DNA of 64,000 nucleotides, taken from the NCBI RefSeq assembly GCF_013359945.1, contig NZ_JABWCS010000203.1, positions 1 through 64,000 on the forward strand, in the 5' to 3' direction. The stretch is from Paenibacillus agri (GTDB taxonomy: Bacteria; Bacillota; Bacilli; Paenibacillales; Paenibacillaceae). A program made the translations under genes and the position numbers. The notes under the pieces were generated by a model that was given only the letters and a program-made list of their open reading frames with translations, was not told the DNA's origin and did not search any database. Of the stretch, positions 26,101-33,752 are shown piece by piece (positions within the stretch are counted from its first letter, which is position 1; every line of letters starts with the position of its first letter).

Positions 26101-27887
26101 TGTCTGTTGGAAAGAATGACATTCCTTTCACTGTGACTGCACGTAATGGTTCTACTAAGACCTATACCGTGACCGTGATTCGGGAAGCAGCGGAAGAGGA
26201 TAGTAGCAGCGCTGATTTGAGCGACCTGAAGTTATCCAGTGGAACTCTGAATCCTGTGTTCGAAGGTGCTTTGACTCACTACACATCACAGGTGGACAAT
26301 GACGTATCGGGCATTACCGTAACCGCAAGCGTCTATGATAGTGCTGCTACATTCACTGTGAACGGCACTCCAGGAACGAGTGGTCAAGCCAGTGACTTGA
26401 TCAATTTGAATGCTGGCAGCAATGAGCTCACCATTGTAGTGACAGCTAAGGATGGCTCCAGCAAGACTTATACTGTGGACGTGATTAGAAAAGCAGCAGA
26501 AGAAGCAAAGAGTAACGCTGATTTGAGCAGTCTGACCTTGTCGAGCGGTACGTTGAATCCGCTCTTTGCACCTGACGTAACTAGTTATGCGACTCAAGTT
26601 GACTACAAAGTATCAGGCATTTCGGTAACAGCGAATGTCTATGATAGTGCGGCTTCGTTCACTGTGAACGGTACTCCGGCGGTCAGTGGACAAGCTAGCG
26701 GGGGTATTGATCTACAGGTTGGAAGCAACATTATTCCGATCGAAGTGACAGCACAAAGCGGTTTCAAAAAGACATACAGGGTGACTGTGACCCGTGCTGC
26801 AGAGAGTATCCCGGATCCTACAGGCCCGACAACACCGGATCCTGGGACACCGGGTCCCGGAACGCCAGATCCTGGAACACCAGGGACTCCGACCCCTTCG
26901 ACTCCGTCAGGAGGGACGAATAGCGGGAATATTCCAGTTCATTCGGGGAGTATTCCCGTGAACGGTGGCGTGCTTACCTTGAATGGAGCAACAATCAGTG
27001 TGCCAGCCGGATCGATCGAGAGCGGGATCGAGATTACTGTTTCTAAAGTAACTCAATCCTCGAACTTGTCCACTGATGACACATTGAAGCTATTGGGTGA
27101 TGTTTATGAGATTACGAAGAATAAGGCTGGCGATTTTGGCCAACCGGTGACCATTACTCTGACTTTCGACCCGTCGAAGGTGAACTTCAATAACTCGGTT
27201 GTAGGCTTGTACTGGCTGAATGAGCAGAGTAAGAAATGGGTGAAGCTGGACAACCTGAAAGTGGACCAAGCTAACGGAACAGTGTCCGGAACAGTTACCC
27301 ATTTCACGAAATTTGCTGTTCTGGTATCTGATAAAACAGAGCCTTCGATTCCGAAGGTAGAAAAAGATTTTGCTGATATCCACGGACATTGGGCAGAGGT
27401 CAGCATCAAGGAATTGGTATCCCTCGGTGGGCTTACCGGTTACCCGGATGATACTTTTAGACCCGACAACAAGATTACAAGAGCCGAATTCGTGACGATG
27501 ATCGCGAAGACCCTTAACCTTCAAGCTACGAATGGAAAAGAGTTTGCTGACACTAAGACGCATTGGGCGCACGATACCATTGCAACAGCGGCAGCACTTG
27601 GCATTGTTGACGGTTATAACGGAGACACCTTCGGTCCGGATGAGTGGGTGACCCGTGAGCAAGTTGCAGCAATGGTTGTTCGAGCTGCTAAACTGGCTTT
27701 GGCTGACAAGGACATCAGCTTCTCCGACAGCTCCAAGATTTCCGCTTGGGCGCTTCCTGCGCTTAAGACAGCGATTGATCAAGGGCTAATTAACGGATAT
27801 ACCGACGGTACAGTGAAACCGACAGGGAACACAAGCCGCGCAGAAGCGGCAACAATTCTCCTGAGAGCACTCCAGTTAAAGAAATAA
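23169..27887 (+). CDS. SLH-anchored multidomain surface protein with a DUF2252 kinase-like domain
   Basis: A 1572-residue exported protein. TTG 23169 is chosen: GGGAGAGGGG lies 9 bases before it and it gives a signal peptide (RWLAVVLVAAMVVQSLW, cleavage near GQA-AT). Domains: lamin-tail-like (about 35-230); two beta-sandwich repeats (about 240-480); DUF2252-like (about 488-912); three cadherin-like beta-sandwich repeats (about 915, 1015 and 1117 onward); Pro/Thr/Gly linker (about 1213-1254); ZU5-like beta domain (about 1260-1370); three SLH repeats (about 1400-1572). DUF2252 hallmarks: FLRG at 522, GDAHIQN at 560-566, NDVD at 582-585, GIGSIG at 749-754 and Lys778 in DVKEQ. I recall DUF2252 as a protein-kinase-like family normally found in cytoplasmic proteins; its presence in a wall-anchored protein is striking. 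Activity is not known. Confidence 0.88.
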   Translation: MKIRNQRWLAVVLVAAMVVQSLWSFAGTGQAATGPINTNNLAKNIVISQFYGGKKDDVLDLYTNDFVELYNPTAEPISLNGWSIQYADNKKNSWKAAILGSPTANIPGYGYYLVALGSNGNVGSQLPQPDAAESSFKIGNNSGKLALLNTTQSLTSNDPMKDTLKDNVIDFVGYDPEVDASLGSPAAQTGKQSTIQRLVFDPLDPEKSTNSAATPNRGNNWDTRNNSKDFEKIKDSKPRNSSSTAAYAILENNQSVQMKSGSTVDPAHNKITLTAFNGIVKQGQWASEDFTVTGLPAGLFATASASGEGIEITITGDGTANIVSDANLTFEINPGAWDQSNKPTNPVSVYQKNNTATLVKFTPSNKIAAVPASSSIKMSGAKDLNARFQLNLTAGIPANGTLSSDAYSVSGLPSGDWKIAAEGQSSDNTITFSISGTATTPVMDTAQLKVIVKSEAMQDNDWLASEPISISLLRYSSPVLSDEARKQKVEHSIVDDNTSFNDAITKEYKYGSSAMGANEYTFLRGTHSLFKSDLASGLIPSPASIIAGWKDKDILTYTQGDAHIQNVGTFNDSKDLMVFSLNDVDSAGIGSFYDDLIRFVTSTYVVKYDKDSSGLANLQDADFRDVSKTFLDTYKDTLIEINNDNSKKATKLTRSNVTAYTQSVMDKVSKVSYAEALQKLLGKRALNGKLNIDGNPDKFELATEAEVASLKGDWENYKTQVRANFPNLSDDQFNAYFTIKDIVRRIHQGIGSIGVERYNVLIEGPSNANTDDILLDVKEQTRDAYISKDAYIKTAVDTDAYLGVLEASNRSFLIREVSPFKGDYTDKPFKNKDELEQYLIDAAKAYAYADSRLDKVSDELDYKFEERFVTNILPVWNDLENFILNAAEDYSHQVVADFALVQGDMLAGKLIDVSTLDKLTVDTGTLSPSFDAGITEYSVTVPHSVESLNITAKASDAKASLTAQGEPYTNETAHTLKLSVGKNDIPFTVTARNGSTKTYTVTVIREAAEEDSSSADLSDLKLSSGTLNPVFEGALTHYTSQVDNDVSGITVTASVYDSAATFTVNGTPGTSGQASDLINLNAGSNELTIVVTAKDGSSKTYTVDVIRKAAEEAKSNADLSSLTLSSGTLNPLFAPDVTSYATQVDYKVSGISVTANVYDSAASFTVNGTPAVSGQASGGIDLQVGSNIIPIEVTAQSGFKKTYRVTVTRAAESIPDPTGPTTPDPGTPGPGTPDPGTPGTPTPSTPSGGTNSGNIPVHSGSIPVNGGVLTLNGATISVPAGSIESGIEITVSKVTQSSNLSTDDTLKLLGDVYEITKNKAGDFGQPVTITLTFDPSKVNFNNSVVGLYWLNEQSKKWVKLDNLKVDQANGTVSGTVTHFTKFAVLVSDKTEPSIPKVEKDFADIHGHWAEVSIKELVSLGGLTGYPDDTFRPDNKITRAEFVTMIAKTLNLQATNGKEFADTKTHWAHDTIATAAALGIVDGYNGDTFGPDEWVTREQVAAMVVRAAKLALADKDISFSDSSKISAWALPALKTAIDQGLINGYTDGTVKPTGNTSRAEAATILLRALQLKK

Positions 27888-27898
27888 AGCATAGCTAT

Positions 27899-27950
27899 AA
27901 AAGGCTGTTTCCCGGCAGGTAATACCTATCTGGGGAGCAGCCTTTTGTTT
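27899..27950 (+). terminator. Rho-independent terminator of the SLH-DUF2252 gene
   Basis: AAAAGGCTG / CAGCCTTTT outer stem, continued inside by TTCCC/GGGGA pairing, then TTTTGTTTT. Confidence 0.85.
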
Positions 27951-28171
27951 TAAATAAAGTATTAGTTTCACGATGCGTCATTAAGCTAACTAGTTTGGCG
28001 CTCGTGGTGTTTTATGGTATAAGCGTGTTCATCTATGGGGCCATCCTGCAAAGGTCTTAAGTGAGAATCTTAAGCTGATCTTGTATAAGCATAAGTTGGC
28101 TTTCGATGAAGGTTTATTATTATTTTGAACTTGATGATCTTTACTATAATAACGTGTGTCTGTAGTTAATA
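27951..28171. other. intergenic region, no gene seen
   Basis: About 220 bases between two terminators. I see no ORF with a ribosome site and no recognisable RNA. It holds a short CTTAAG-containing direct repeat (near 28055-28076) reminiscent of the tail of the dispersed intergenic repeats. Confidence 0.5.
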
Positions 28172-28225
28172 AAACAGCGACAGTCTAGGATTTTTCTCGT
28201 CCAAGACTGCCGCTGTTTCTTTTAC
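28172..28225. terminator. terminator of the aldolase gene (bidirectional-looking)
   Basis: Long near-perfect hairpin: AAACAGCG and AGTCT on the left, AGACT and CGCTGTTT on the right. Read on the minus strand it is followed by TTTTATT and ends the aldolase transcript. It is related in sequence to the terminator at 31500-31553. Confidence 0.85.
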
Positions 28226-28265
28226 TAAGGTCAGTTTAATATCGTTTAATATTTTATATGCTAGC

Positions 28266-29159
28266 CTACTTAATGGAAGCCTCATAAATAGCATGAATGG
28301 ACTTGGACAGCAGGGCGTTGAATTCCTTGTCGGTCTGTCCCGCACTTAATCCTTCGGATAAGCCGCGAGAGAAGCTGGCGATCAGTCCGTGATGACGGGC
28401 CAGCTTCTCGTTGGCTTCAGATTGGCTGTAGCCGCCTGACAAAGCCACTACGCGCAGCACATGTGAATCATTTATAAGATCCCGGTAGAAATTATCTTCT
28501 GTCGGGATGGAGAGCTTGAGCATAACCTTCACGTCAGAGCCAAGGTTAGATAAGTGTGCGGTAAGTTCTTCTTTTAACAGTTTCTCAGAAGCTTCTTTAT
28601 CTGCACTGTAGATATCAACTTCAGGTTCGATAATCGGAATAAGCCCGCTATCAAGGATTTGATTGGCGACGGCAAACTGCTGTTCAACCACTTGTTTGAT
28701 CCCAGCGGGATTTGCTTCCTTAATCACCGAGCGCATTTTTGTTCCGAAAATATGTCGTTCGACTGCCCGCTTCAGAAGCTCGTCCAAGCCAGTAATAGGC
28801 TTCATAAGCTGAACTCCGTCTGTCTGATCGGCCAGTCCTTTATCGATTTTTAAAAAGGGTACAATGCCCTTCTGTTCCCACAGGTAATCCGCGGTATATT
28901 GTCCGTCAATGAAACGGTCCATCGTGTTCTCGAATAAGATCGCACCCAGAATGTACTGTGCATCAAAAGCCGGGCTCTTGATAATGCGTGTTCTCATCTC
29001 ATGGACTAATTCATACATTTGGTCTTCGTTCGAATAGCGATCTTCTTTAACACCATATTGCAGTAGCGCTTTCGGCGTACTTCCTCCGCTTTGGTCCAAG
29101 GCCGCGATAAATCCCTGTCCGGAGTGAATTCGATCCAGTTGCTTCGTATTCGTATTCAT
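28266..29159 (-). CDS. fda: fructose-bisphosphate aldolase, class I
   Basis: Glycolytic Schiff-base aldolase of 297 residues cleaving fructose 1,6-bisphosphate; the length matches the 295-300 residue class I enzymes of Gram-positive bacteria. Signatures: [28 protein letters not shown] (conserved lysines), [12 protein letters not shown] and VVALSGGYS. The frame runs further upstream, but ATG 29159 ([10 protein letters not shown]) follows AAGGGGAAC and matches family N-termini. Monocistronic between its own promoter and a strong terminator. Confidence 0.92.
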   Translation of the reverse strand: MNTNTKQLDRIHSGQGFIAALDQSGGSTPKALLQYGVKEDRYSNEDQMYELVHEMRTRIIKSPAFDAQYILGAILFENTMDRFIDGQYTADYLWEQKGIVPFLKIDKGLADQTDGVQLMKPITGLDELLKRAVERHIFGTKMRSVIKEANPAGIKQVVEQQFAVANQILDSGLIPIIEPEVDIYSADKEASEKLLKEELTAHLSNLGSDVKVMLKLSIPTEDNFYRDLINDSHVLRVVALSGGYSQSEANEKLARHHGLIASFSRGLSEGLSAGQTDKEFNALLSKSIHAIYEASIK

Positions 29160-29204
29160 GAATGTTCCCCTTCCCTTTCGTGGATTGTGGCAATCATGTA
29201 TGCT

Positions 29205-29216
29205 TTTATTATAGCA
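29205..29216 (-). promoter_or_regulatory. extended -10 promoter of the aldolase gene
   Basis: Minus strand reads TGCTATAAT (TATAAT at 29213-29208), 49-54 bases before the aldolase ATG. The -35 at 17-base spacing is weak (TGTATA). Confidence 0.5.
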
Positions 29217-29297
29217 CTTACAATAGAAGGTATACATTTTTAGAGATCCCAGAGCAGCTTGCTCGAATATTCTATTCATAAAGGAAAGATGGATAAT

Positions 29298-29951
29298 ATG
29301 AAAGTCGATTTAGGCCACGATAGTATAGAGGTTCATGTGCAGTATGGGAAAAGAAAGAAGCTTAAGATCCAGATCGATTCGATTGGTCTCATTACCGTTA
29401 AAGCGCCCAGAGCAGCAAGCGAAGAAATGATTAGAAGCGCTGTGGCACAACACGGGGCATGGATATTGGAGAAGAAACAGAAGATTGCCAAGGCTTTGGC
29501 GGCCCCTAAACCAAGAGAGTATAAAGAACAAGGTAAGTTTCTGCATCTGGGAAAAGAATATGACCTTCATGAACTTATAGATATGAGTGAGGGAAGTGAA
29601 GAGGAGCTTAAAATGAACCTTAAGAAGTTCTATTTTTCAAGCTGCAAGAAGATCGTAGGGGAACGAATCCAAATTTATCAGGCACAGTTAAGAGTAAAGC
29701 CGAAGACGATTGACATCGTCGAGTCCACCACGAAGTGGGGCAGCTGCAGCTTTGATAAAAAACTTACCTTCAACTACCGTCTGGCTATGGCTCCGCTTGA
29801 AGTGATAGATTATGTGGTCATCCATGAACTATGCCATCTGCTGCATATGAATCATGACCGGTCTTTTTGGCGACGTGTCGGGAGTATCATGCCGGATTAT
29901 AAAGAGAAGGAAGAGTACTTGGCAAGATATGGACATGCAATGACACTTTGA
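29298..29951 (+). CDS. YgjP/SprT-type metallopeptidase (DUF45, M48-like)
   Basis: A 217-residue cytoplasmic protein with the zinc motif HELCH in [19 protein letters not shown] near the C-terminus, and the preceding [17 protein letters not shown] segment characteristic of DUF45. The start [21 protein letters not shown] fits YgjP-like N-termini and lies 9 bases after GGAAAG; ATG 29289 is an alternative. Divergent from the aldolase gene. The peptidase fold is clear; the physiological substrate of this family is not settled. Confidence 0.85.
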   Translation: MKVDLGHDSIEVHVQYGKRKKLKIQIDSIGLITVKAPRAASEEMIRSAVAQHGAWILEKKQKIAKALAAPKPREYKEQGKFLHLGKEYDLHELIDMSEGSEEELKMNLKKFYFSSCKKIVGERIQIYQAQLRVKPKTIDIVESTTKWGSCSFDKKLTFNYRLAMAPLEVIDYVVIHELCHLLHMNHDRSFWRRVGSIMPDYKEKEEYLARYGHAMTL

Positions 29952-30055
29952 AATAACCATATACAGACGATCCTTTTTATGATATCTTTATGTGTTACGT
30001 TTTAAAATTGAAAATTACGTTTGATTTATATATGTACGTAAATTAAGGAGACAAA

Positions 30056-31465
30056 ATGACATTTAAAGAATTGAATATTATCGCCCCCATCTTAGAGGGT
30101 TTGAGCAGAGCGAACTACACTTCCCCAACACCTATACAAGAACAGGCGATTCCAGCTGTGCTGGCCGGCAGAGATCTGCTTGGTTGCGCGCAAACAGGAA
30201 CAGGTAAGACGGCAGCATTTTCTGTGCCGATCATTCAATTACTATGCGAAAAGCCGAATGCTCCCAAACAGGTACGCCGTATTCGTTCCTTGATTTTAAC
30301 ACCGACAAGAGAACTGGCTATTCAGATTTCGGATAATATCAAGGCGTACAGCCGGTACACCGACATTCGTTGTGCCGCTATCGTGGGTGGTGTTTCCCAG
30401 AAAGTGCAGGAGCGGGCGCTGAACCAAGGTGCAGATATTATTATCGCGACGCCTGGTAGACTTATCGATTTAATCAATCAAAAGCGTATTGACTTGCAAT
30501 ATGTGCAAATATTAGTGCTTGATGAAGCCGACCGGATGCTAGATATGGGCTTTATCCATGATGTGAAGCGGATTATCTCCAAAATGCCGAGTAAGAAACA
30601 GACGCTGTTCTTCTCTGCAACGATGCCTCCAGAAATCACTAAAATGGTAAAATCGATACTGGTCGATCCAGTAAAAGTAGAAATTACCCCGGTATCCTCT
30701 ACTGCAGAGCGCATTGAGCAATCGGTGTATTTGCTGGAGAACGGTAAGAAACAGAACCTGTTGAACCATATTTTACAGGATAAATCGATTGTTTCAGCAT
30801 TGGTATTCACCCGTACCAAACGCGGAGCGGACCGTGTTACACGTGATTTGTCCAAAGTGAATATTACTGCACAGGCCATCCATGGCAACAAGTCTCAGAC
30901 AGATCGTCAAAAAGCATTGAACAATTTCAAGAGCGGAGCTACACGCGTGCTGGTGGCAACGGATATCGCGGCAAGAGGTATTGATGTTGAGGAGCTCTCG
31001 CACGTAATTAACTTCAATCTTCCTAATATTCCTGAAACGTATGTTCACCGTATCGGTCGCACGGGCAGAGCAGGGAATAGCGGAATGGCGATTTCTTTCT
31101 GTGAGATGGATGAAGTTCCGTTCCTTAGAGATATTGAGAAATTGATCAAGAAGTCGATTCCTGAAGTGAAAGATCATCCTTATCCGATGACGAGCGTGCC
31201 TCCGCAATCCTTTAAATCTGGCAAAGCCTCGGCACCAGCCAACAAACCGGCCAAGTCCAAGGCGAACCCGGCGCGCAAGCCTAAATCCGAGTGGTTTAAA
31301 AAGAGTGGCAATGCCAGCCACGATAAAGCGGGTGGCGGTAAAGCTAGCGGCGGTAGAGCCAGCAGTGATAGAGCTAGCTACAGCAAACCAAACGGCAGTA
31401 AACCTAACGGAAATAGAACAAACAGTAATCCAACAAACAGCAATAGAGTAAGCAAAGTTCACTAA
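30056..31465 (+). CDS. DEAD-box RNA helicase (RhlE/CshA-like)
   Basis: A 469-residue ATP-dependent RNA helicase. Motifs in order: Q motif SPTPIQEQAIP, I AQTGTGKT, Ia PTRELA, Ib TPGR, II DEAD, III SAT, V TDIAARGID, VI HRIGRTGRAG. The C-terminal tail (about 375-469) is basic and low-complexity, with Lys/Pro and Ser/Asn/Gly/Arg repeats, as in helicases that bind RNA non-specifically. Likely roles are ribosome assembly or RNA decay at low temperature. RBS AAGGAG. Followed by a strong terminator. Confidence 0.93.
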   Translation: MTFKELNIIAPILEGLSRANYTSPTPIQEQAIPAVLAGRDLLGCAQTGTGKTAAFSVPIIQLLCEKPNAPKQVRRIRSLILTPTRELAIQISDNIKAYSRYTDIRCAAIVGGVSQKVQERALNQGADIIIATPGRLIDLINQKRIDLQYVQILVLDEADRMLDMGFIHDVKRIISKMPSKKQTLFFSATMPPEITKMVKSILVDPVKVEITPVSSTAERIEQSVYLLENGKKQNLLNHILQDKSIVSALVFTRTKRGADRVTRDLSKVNITAQAIHGNKSQTDRQKALNNFKSGATRVLVATDIAARGIDVEELSHVINFNLPNIPETYVHRIGRTGRAGNSGMAISFCEMDEVPFLRDIEKLIKKSIPEVKDHPYPMTSVPPQSFKSGKASAPANKPAKSKANPARKPKSEWFKKSGNASHDKAGGGKASGGRASSDRASYSKPNGSKPNGNRTNSNPTNSNRVSKVH

Positions 31466-31499
31466 GGTGAACGCTAACGGATAAATATTTGCATAATAG

Positions 31500-31553
31500 A
31501 ACAGCGGTAGCCCAGGACAATATCTTCTCGTCCATGGCTGCCGCTGTTTTTTA
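31500..31553 (+). terminator. Rho-independent terminator of the helicase gene
   Basis: AACAGCGG-tAGCC / GGCTgCCGCTGTT hairpin with inner GGAC/GTCC pairing, then seven T. It shares CTCGTCCA and CTGCCGCTGTTT with the terminator at 28172-28225. Confidence 0.9.
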
Positions 31554-31646
31554 TTGGGTCAAATGTTAATTTTCAGGACCAAAGAGTCGATACTCATTCT
31601 ATATCTAATCATTCACCTTCAATGGTTTAGACTGCAGCGATAATGT

Positions 31647-31676
31647 TGTTTGCCAATTGTAATAGTGTAGTATAAT
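31647..31676 (+). promoter_or_regulatory. possible promoter of the DUF4253 gene
   Basis: TTGTTT, 18-base spacer, TATAAT (31671-31676), 60 bases before the ATG. Confidence 0.45.
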
Positions 31677-31736
31677 TACCAATGATGCACTGTTTCGTTT
31701 TTATTTCAAATTTTATGGAATAGAAGGAGAAAGAAT

Positions 31737-32525
31737 ATGATTGAAGAACTGGTAGATTCCTTTGCGTCCTGTGACATTGAGGTTGTAGCGGTAGAGGAAT
31801 TATCACTGCCTCTGACACAGGAAGGGAAGCACCGAATTCTGGTTGTGCCCAGCTATAACATCGCAGAGATGCTGGAAGAGATTTTGGAAGAAGAAGAGAA
31901 GTCTCTTGCAGAAGTTGTTGATAGAGAGCTGAAAGAAGTACATAGCCTATCTATCGTGGATACATTTCGGCGCATTGCTGAGTCTATTCTTGTGGATGCA
32001 GATCTTCCGCTTGAGCAGAAAAATCTTGAGGGGAAGAGCTTTGAAGATATTTATGCAGCCTATGCTTTAGTGTGGGAAGGCCATGAAATGCTGAATGAGA
32101 AGATGGCTGTGAGAGAAGAAAAGATAAAGATAGAAACAGAAGCAACTTCTGTTCTGACAACGGAGTGGGTAAGAGAGAAAATCGAAGCTGCAGATGACGT
32201 TATTATTTTGACATTGCCTGCGGGTTCAGGATATGAAGCGCCCCTATGGGTTCCGATGGGGGGATACAATGAATGTCCTCTACCTGTATACCAGGCAGCT
32301 GTTTTTAAGCATTGGGAGGAGCAATACCATGTTACCCCTCTGGCTGTTACTCAAGACAAATGGGTTCTACAAGCCGGCACACGGCCGCTGACGTATGAAG
32401 CAGCACTGAGACTGTCCAAGGAGCATTTTATATTTTGCCAATACGTGCTGGAGCGGTTCGATACACTGGGGCATTATGCGGATTATTTAATGGAAAATAA
32501 TGAATGGGATTTCTGGTGGGATTAA
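31737..32525 (+). CDS. DUF4253 domain protein
   Basis: A 262-residue acidic cytoplasmic protein. The C-terminal half (about 160-262) matches the DUF4253 pattern as I recall it: PMGGYNECPLPVYQAAVFKH, then WEEQYHVTPLAVTQDKWVL, then EHFIFCQYVLERFDTLGHYA and a final EWDFWWD. The N-terminal half is a low-similarity helical region. RBS AGAAGGAG. Single gene. Function unknown; proteins of this type are sometimes found among predicted immunity proteins. Confidence 0.75.
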   Translation: MIEELVDSFASCDIEVVAVEELSLPLTQEGKHRILVVPSYNIAEMLEEILEEEEKSLAEVVDRELKEVHSLSIVDTFRRIAESILVDADLPLEQKNLEGKSFEDIYAAYALVWEGHEMLNEKMAVREEKIKIETEATSVLTTEWVREKIEAADDVIILTLPAGSGYEAPLWVPMGGYNECPLPVYQAAVFKHWEEQYHVTPLAVTQDKWVLQAGTRPLTYEAALRLSKEHFIFCQYVLERFDTLGHYADYLMENNEWDFWWD

Positions 32526-32679
32526 AAATCTCTATTAGAGTTTAAGGCCTTTTAAATTAAATCCACACTAAATTAGTGCGAATAGTTGAAATATAAATAA
32601 AATAGATTTATAATCAGTTAATCATCAGTGAGTAACGACGTGAGAGATTAACTGTTTATAAAGTGAGAGGATGTTATGA

Positions 32680-33423
32680 ATGTCATCATTTGAATGGACA
32701 TCTTTACAACTCGAGCATGAACTGCTCTCTACAATTTCATTGGTGGGGGAGCCTGTGGGCGCAAGCACACTGGTTCACACAGTAGGCAAGAAGTATGAGC
32801 TCAGCCAGGCAACAATCGGCCGCAAGCTAATGGAATTAGATATGAAAGGTTATGTTCAGCTAGAGGGAAGAAAAGGGCGCATTCTCACAGAGAAGGGGGC
32901 AAATCGGCTCTCTCAACTGGAGAAAAGGATTCATCAGGAGACCCTCAATTCCCGTCTACTGGAAGTGCTCAATGTGTCCGGGCAGAAGGCCATGATTAAT
33001 GTACTGGTCGCCAGAAGGGCGCTTGAGCGCGAAATTGCCAGCCTCGCTGCGCAGCGGGCCACACCCGATCATATTGAACTTTTGCGGAATTCCATAGAAG
33101 AACAGCTTGAAATGTTATCCGAGAATCAAATTCCTTATGAAGGAGATCGTGAGTTCCATCATTTACTCGCATTAATTGCGCGCAATGACATCTTGATGCA
33201 TGCGGTTCAGCTGGTATGGGATCGAAGCCGCGAACTGCCTGCCACAGCCTTTATTCGTAATTCTGTCGGTAGCAAGCTGGTTGTCGATCACCAAAGAATC
33301 GTCGACGCGATTGCAGAGGGCTCGCCTGAGAAGGCGGAGCAAGCGATGGTGGATCACATCAATCAAATGATTGAGGATGTAAAACGCTATTATCAATTGA
33401 AGCAGGATTCACAGTCGCTATAG
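32680..33423 (+). CDS. FCD-type transcriptional regulator with atypical winged helix
   Basis: A 247-residue regulator. The C-terminal FadR-like ligand domain (FCD, about 100-235) has REFHHLLALIARNDILMHAV and VDHQRIVDAIAEGSPEKAEQAMVDHI, including the usual metal/ligand His residues. The N-terminal DNA-binding part (about 8-75: GASTLVHTVGKKYELSQATI, then GRKLMELDMKGYVQLEGRKG) does not look like a standard GntR helix-turn-helix; it resembles NrpR/RNase-R-type winged helices. Located just before the hydantoinase/ABC/M24 cluster, whose substrate it probably senses. Confidence 0.8.
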   Translation: MSSFEWTSLQLEHELLSTISLVGEPVGASTLVHTVGKKYELSQATIGRKLMELDMKGYVQLEGRKGRILTEKGANRLSQLEKRIHQETLNSRLLEVLNVSGQKAMINVLVARRALEREIASLAAQRATPDHIELLRNSIEEQLEMLSENQIPYEGDREFHHLLALIARNDILMHAVQLVWDRSRELPATAFIRNSVGSKLVVDHQRIVDAIAEGSPEKAEQAMVDHINQMIEDVKRYYQLKQDSQSL

Positions 33424-33737
33424 TGGTTTTGCGAAGCAAAGCTTAAGTATGTAAGCCGAACAAAAGGACGTAACGAAAAGCGAAGAGGAACGAAGGGGGA
33501 AGTTTGGAACTGTAGGAGCGAAGCGCTCGCCTTTGTCGCCAGATTTCAACCGCTAGAAGCGGTTTATAAAAAGGAAATCTGGGGACAACAGCGACCGGAA
33601 GTCCAAACATTCCACTGTAGTGACGACCGAGCTTTACGTTTGCTTCTTAAGTTCGTCTTCTATAGATGCTTACGAAGTAGTTTTGCTTCGCAAAACTTAA
33701 GAATATGCTTACGAAGTAGTTTTGCTTCGCAAAACTT
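33424..33737 (+). repeat. structured intergenic element, copy B (full length)
   Basis: About 310 bases of complex secondary structure before hyuA. It contains: a TTTTGC-GAA-GCAAA hairpin (33427-33440); an outer pair GTTTGGA (33502-33508) / TCCAAAC (33602-33608); a GAGCG-aag-CGCTC hairpin (33516-33528); a CCAGATTTC (33539-33547) / GAAATCTGG (33574-33582) stem enclosing an AACCGCT-aga-AGCGGTT hairpin (33548-33564); and the core TGACGACCGAGCTTTACGTT (33621-33640) with CTTAAGTTCGTCTT. It ends in a tandem hairpin pair. Parts recur at 20980-21040 and 38164-38270. No ORF of quality. Confidence 0.75.
33666..33737 (+). repeat. tandem pair of 33-bp hairpin repeats
   Basis: Two identical 33-bp units (33666-33698 and 33705-33737), each with the perfect hairpin AGTTTTGC-TTC-GCAAAACT (33679-33697 and 33718-33736). 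The second unit ends at the ribosome site of hyuA (AAGGAGG), so the hairpins could modulate transcription or translation of that gene. Confidence 0.85.
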
Positions 33738-33752
33738 TAAGGAGGAAGAGAA

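Noticed and set aside
30794-31462. 222-codon minus-strand frame opposite the helicase 3' end
   Set aside because: Produced by the low-complexity Ser/Asn/Lys repeats of the helicase tail; no start signal and no recognisable domain.
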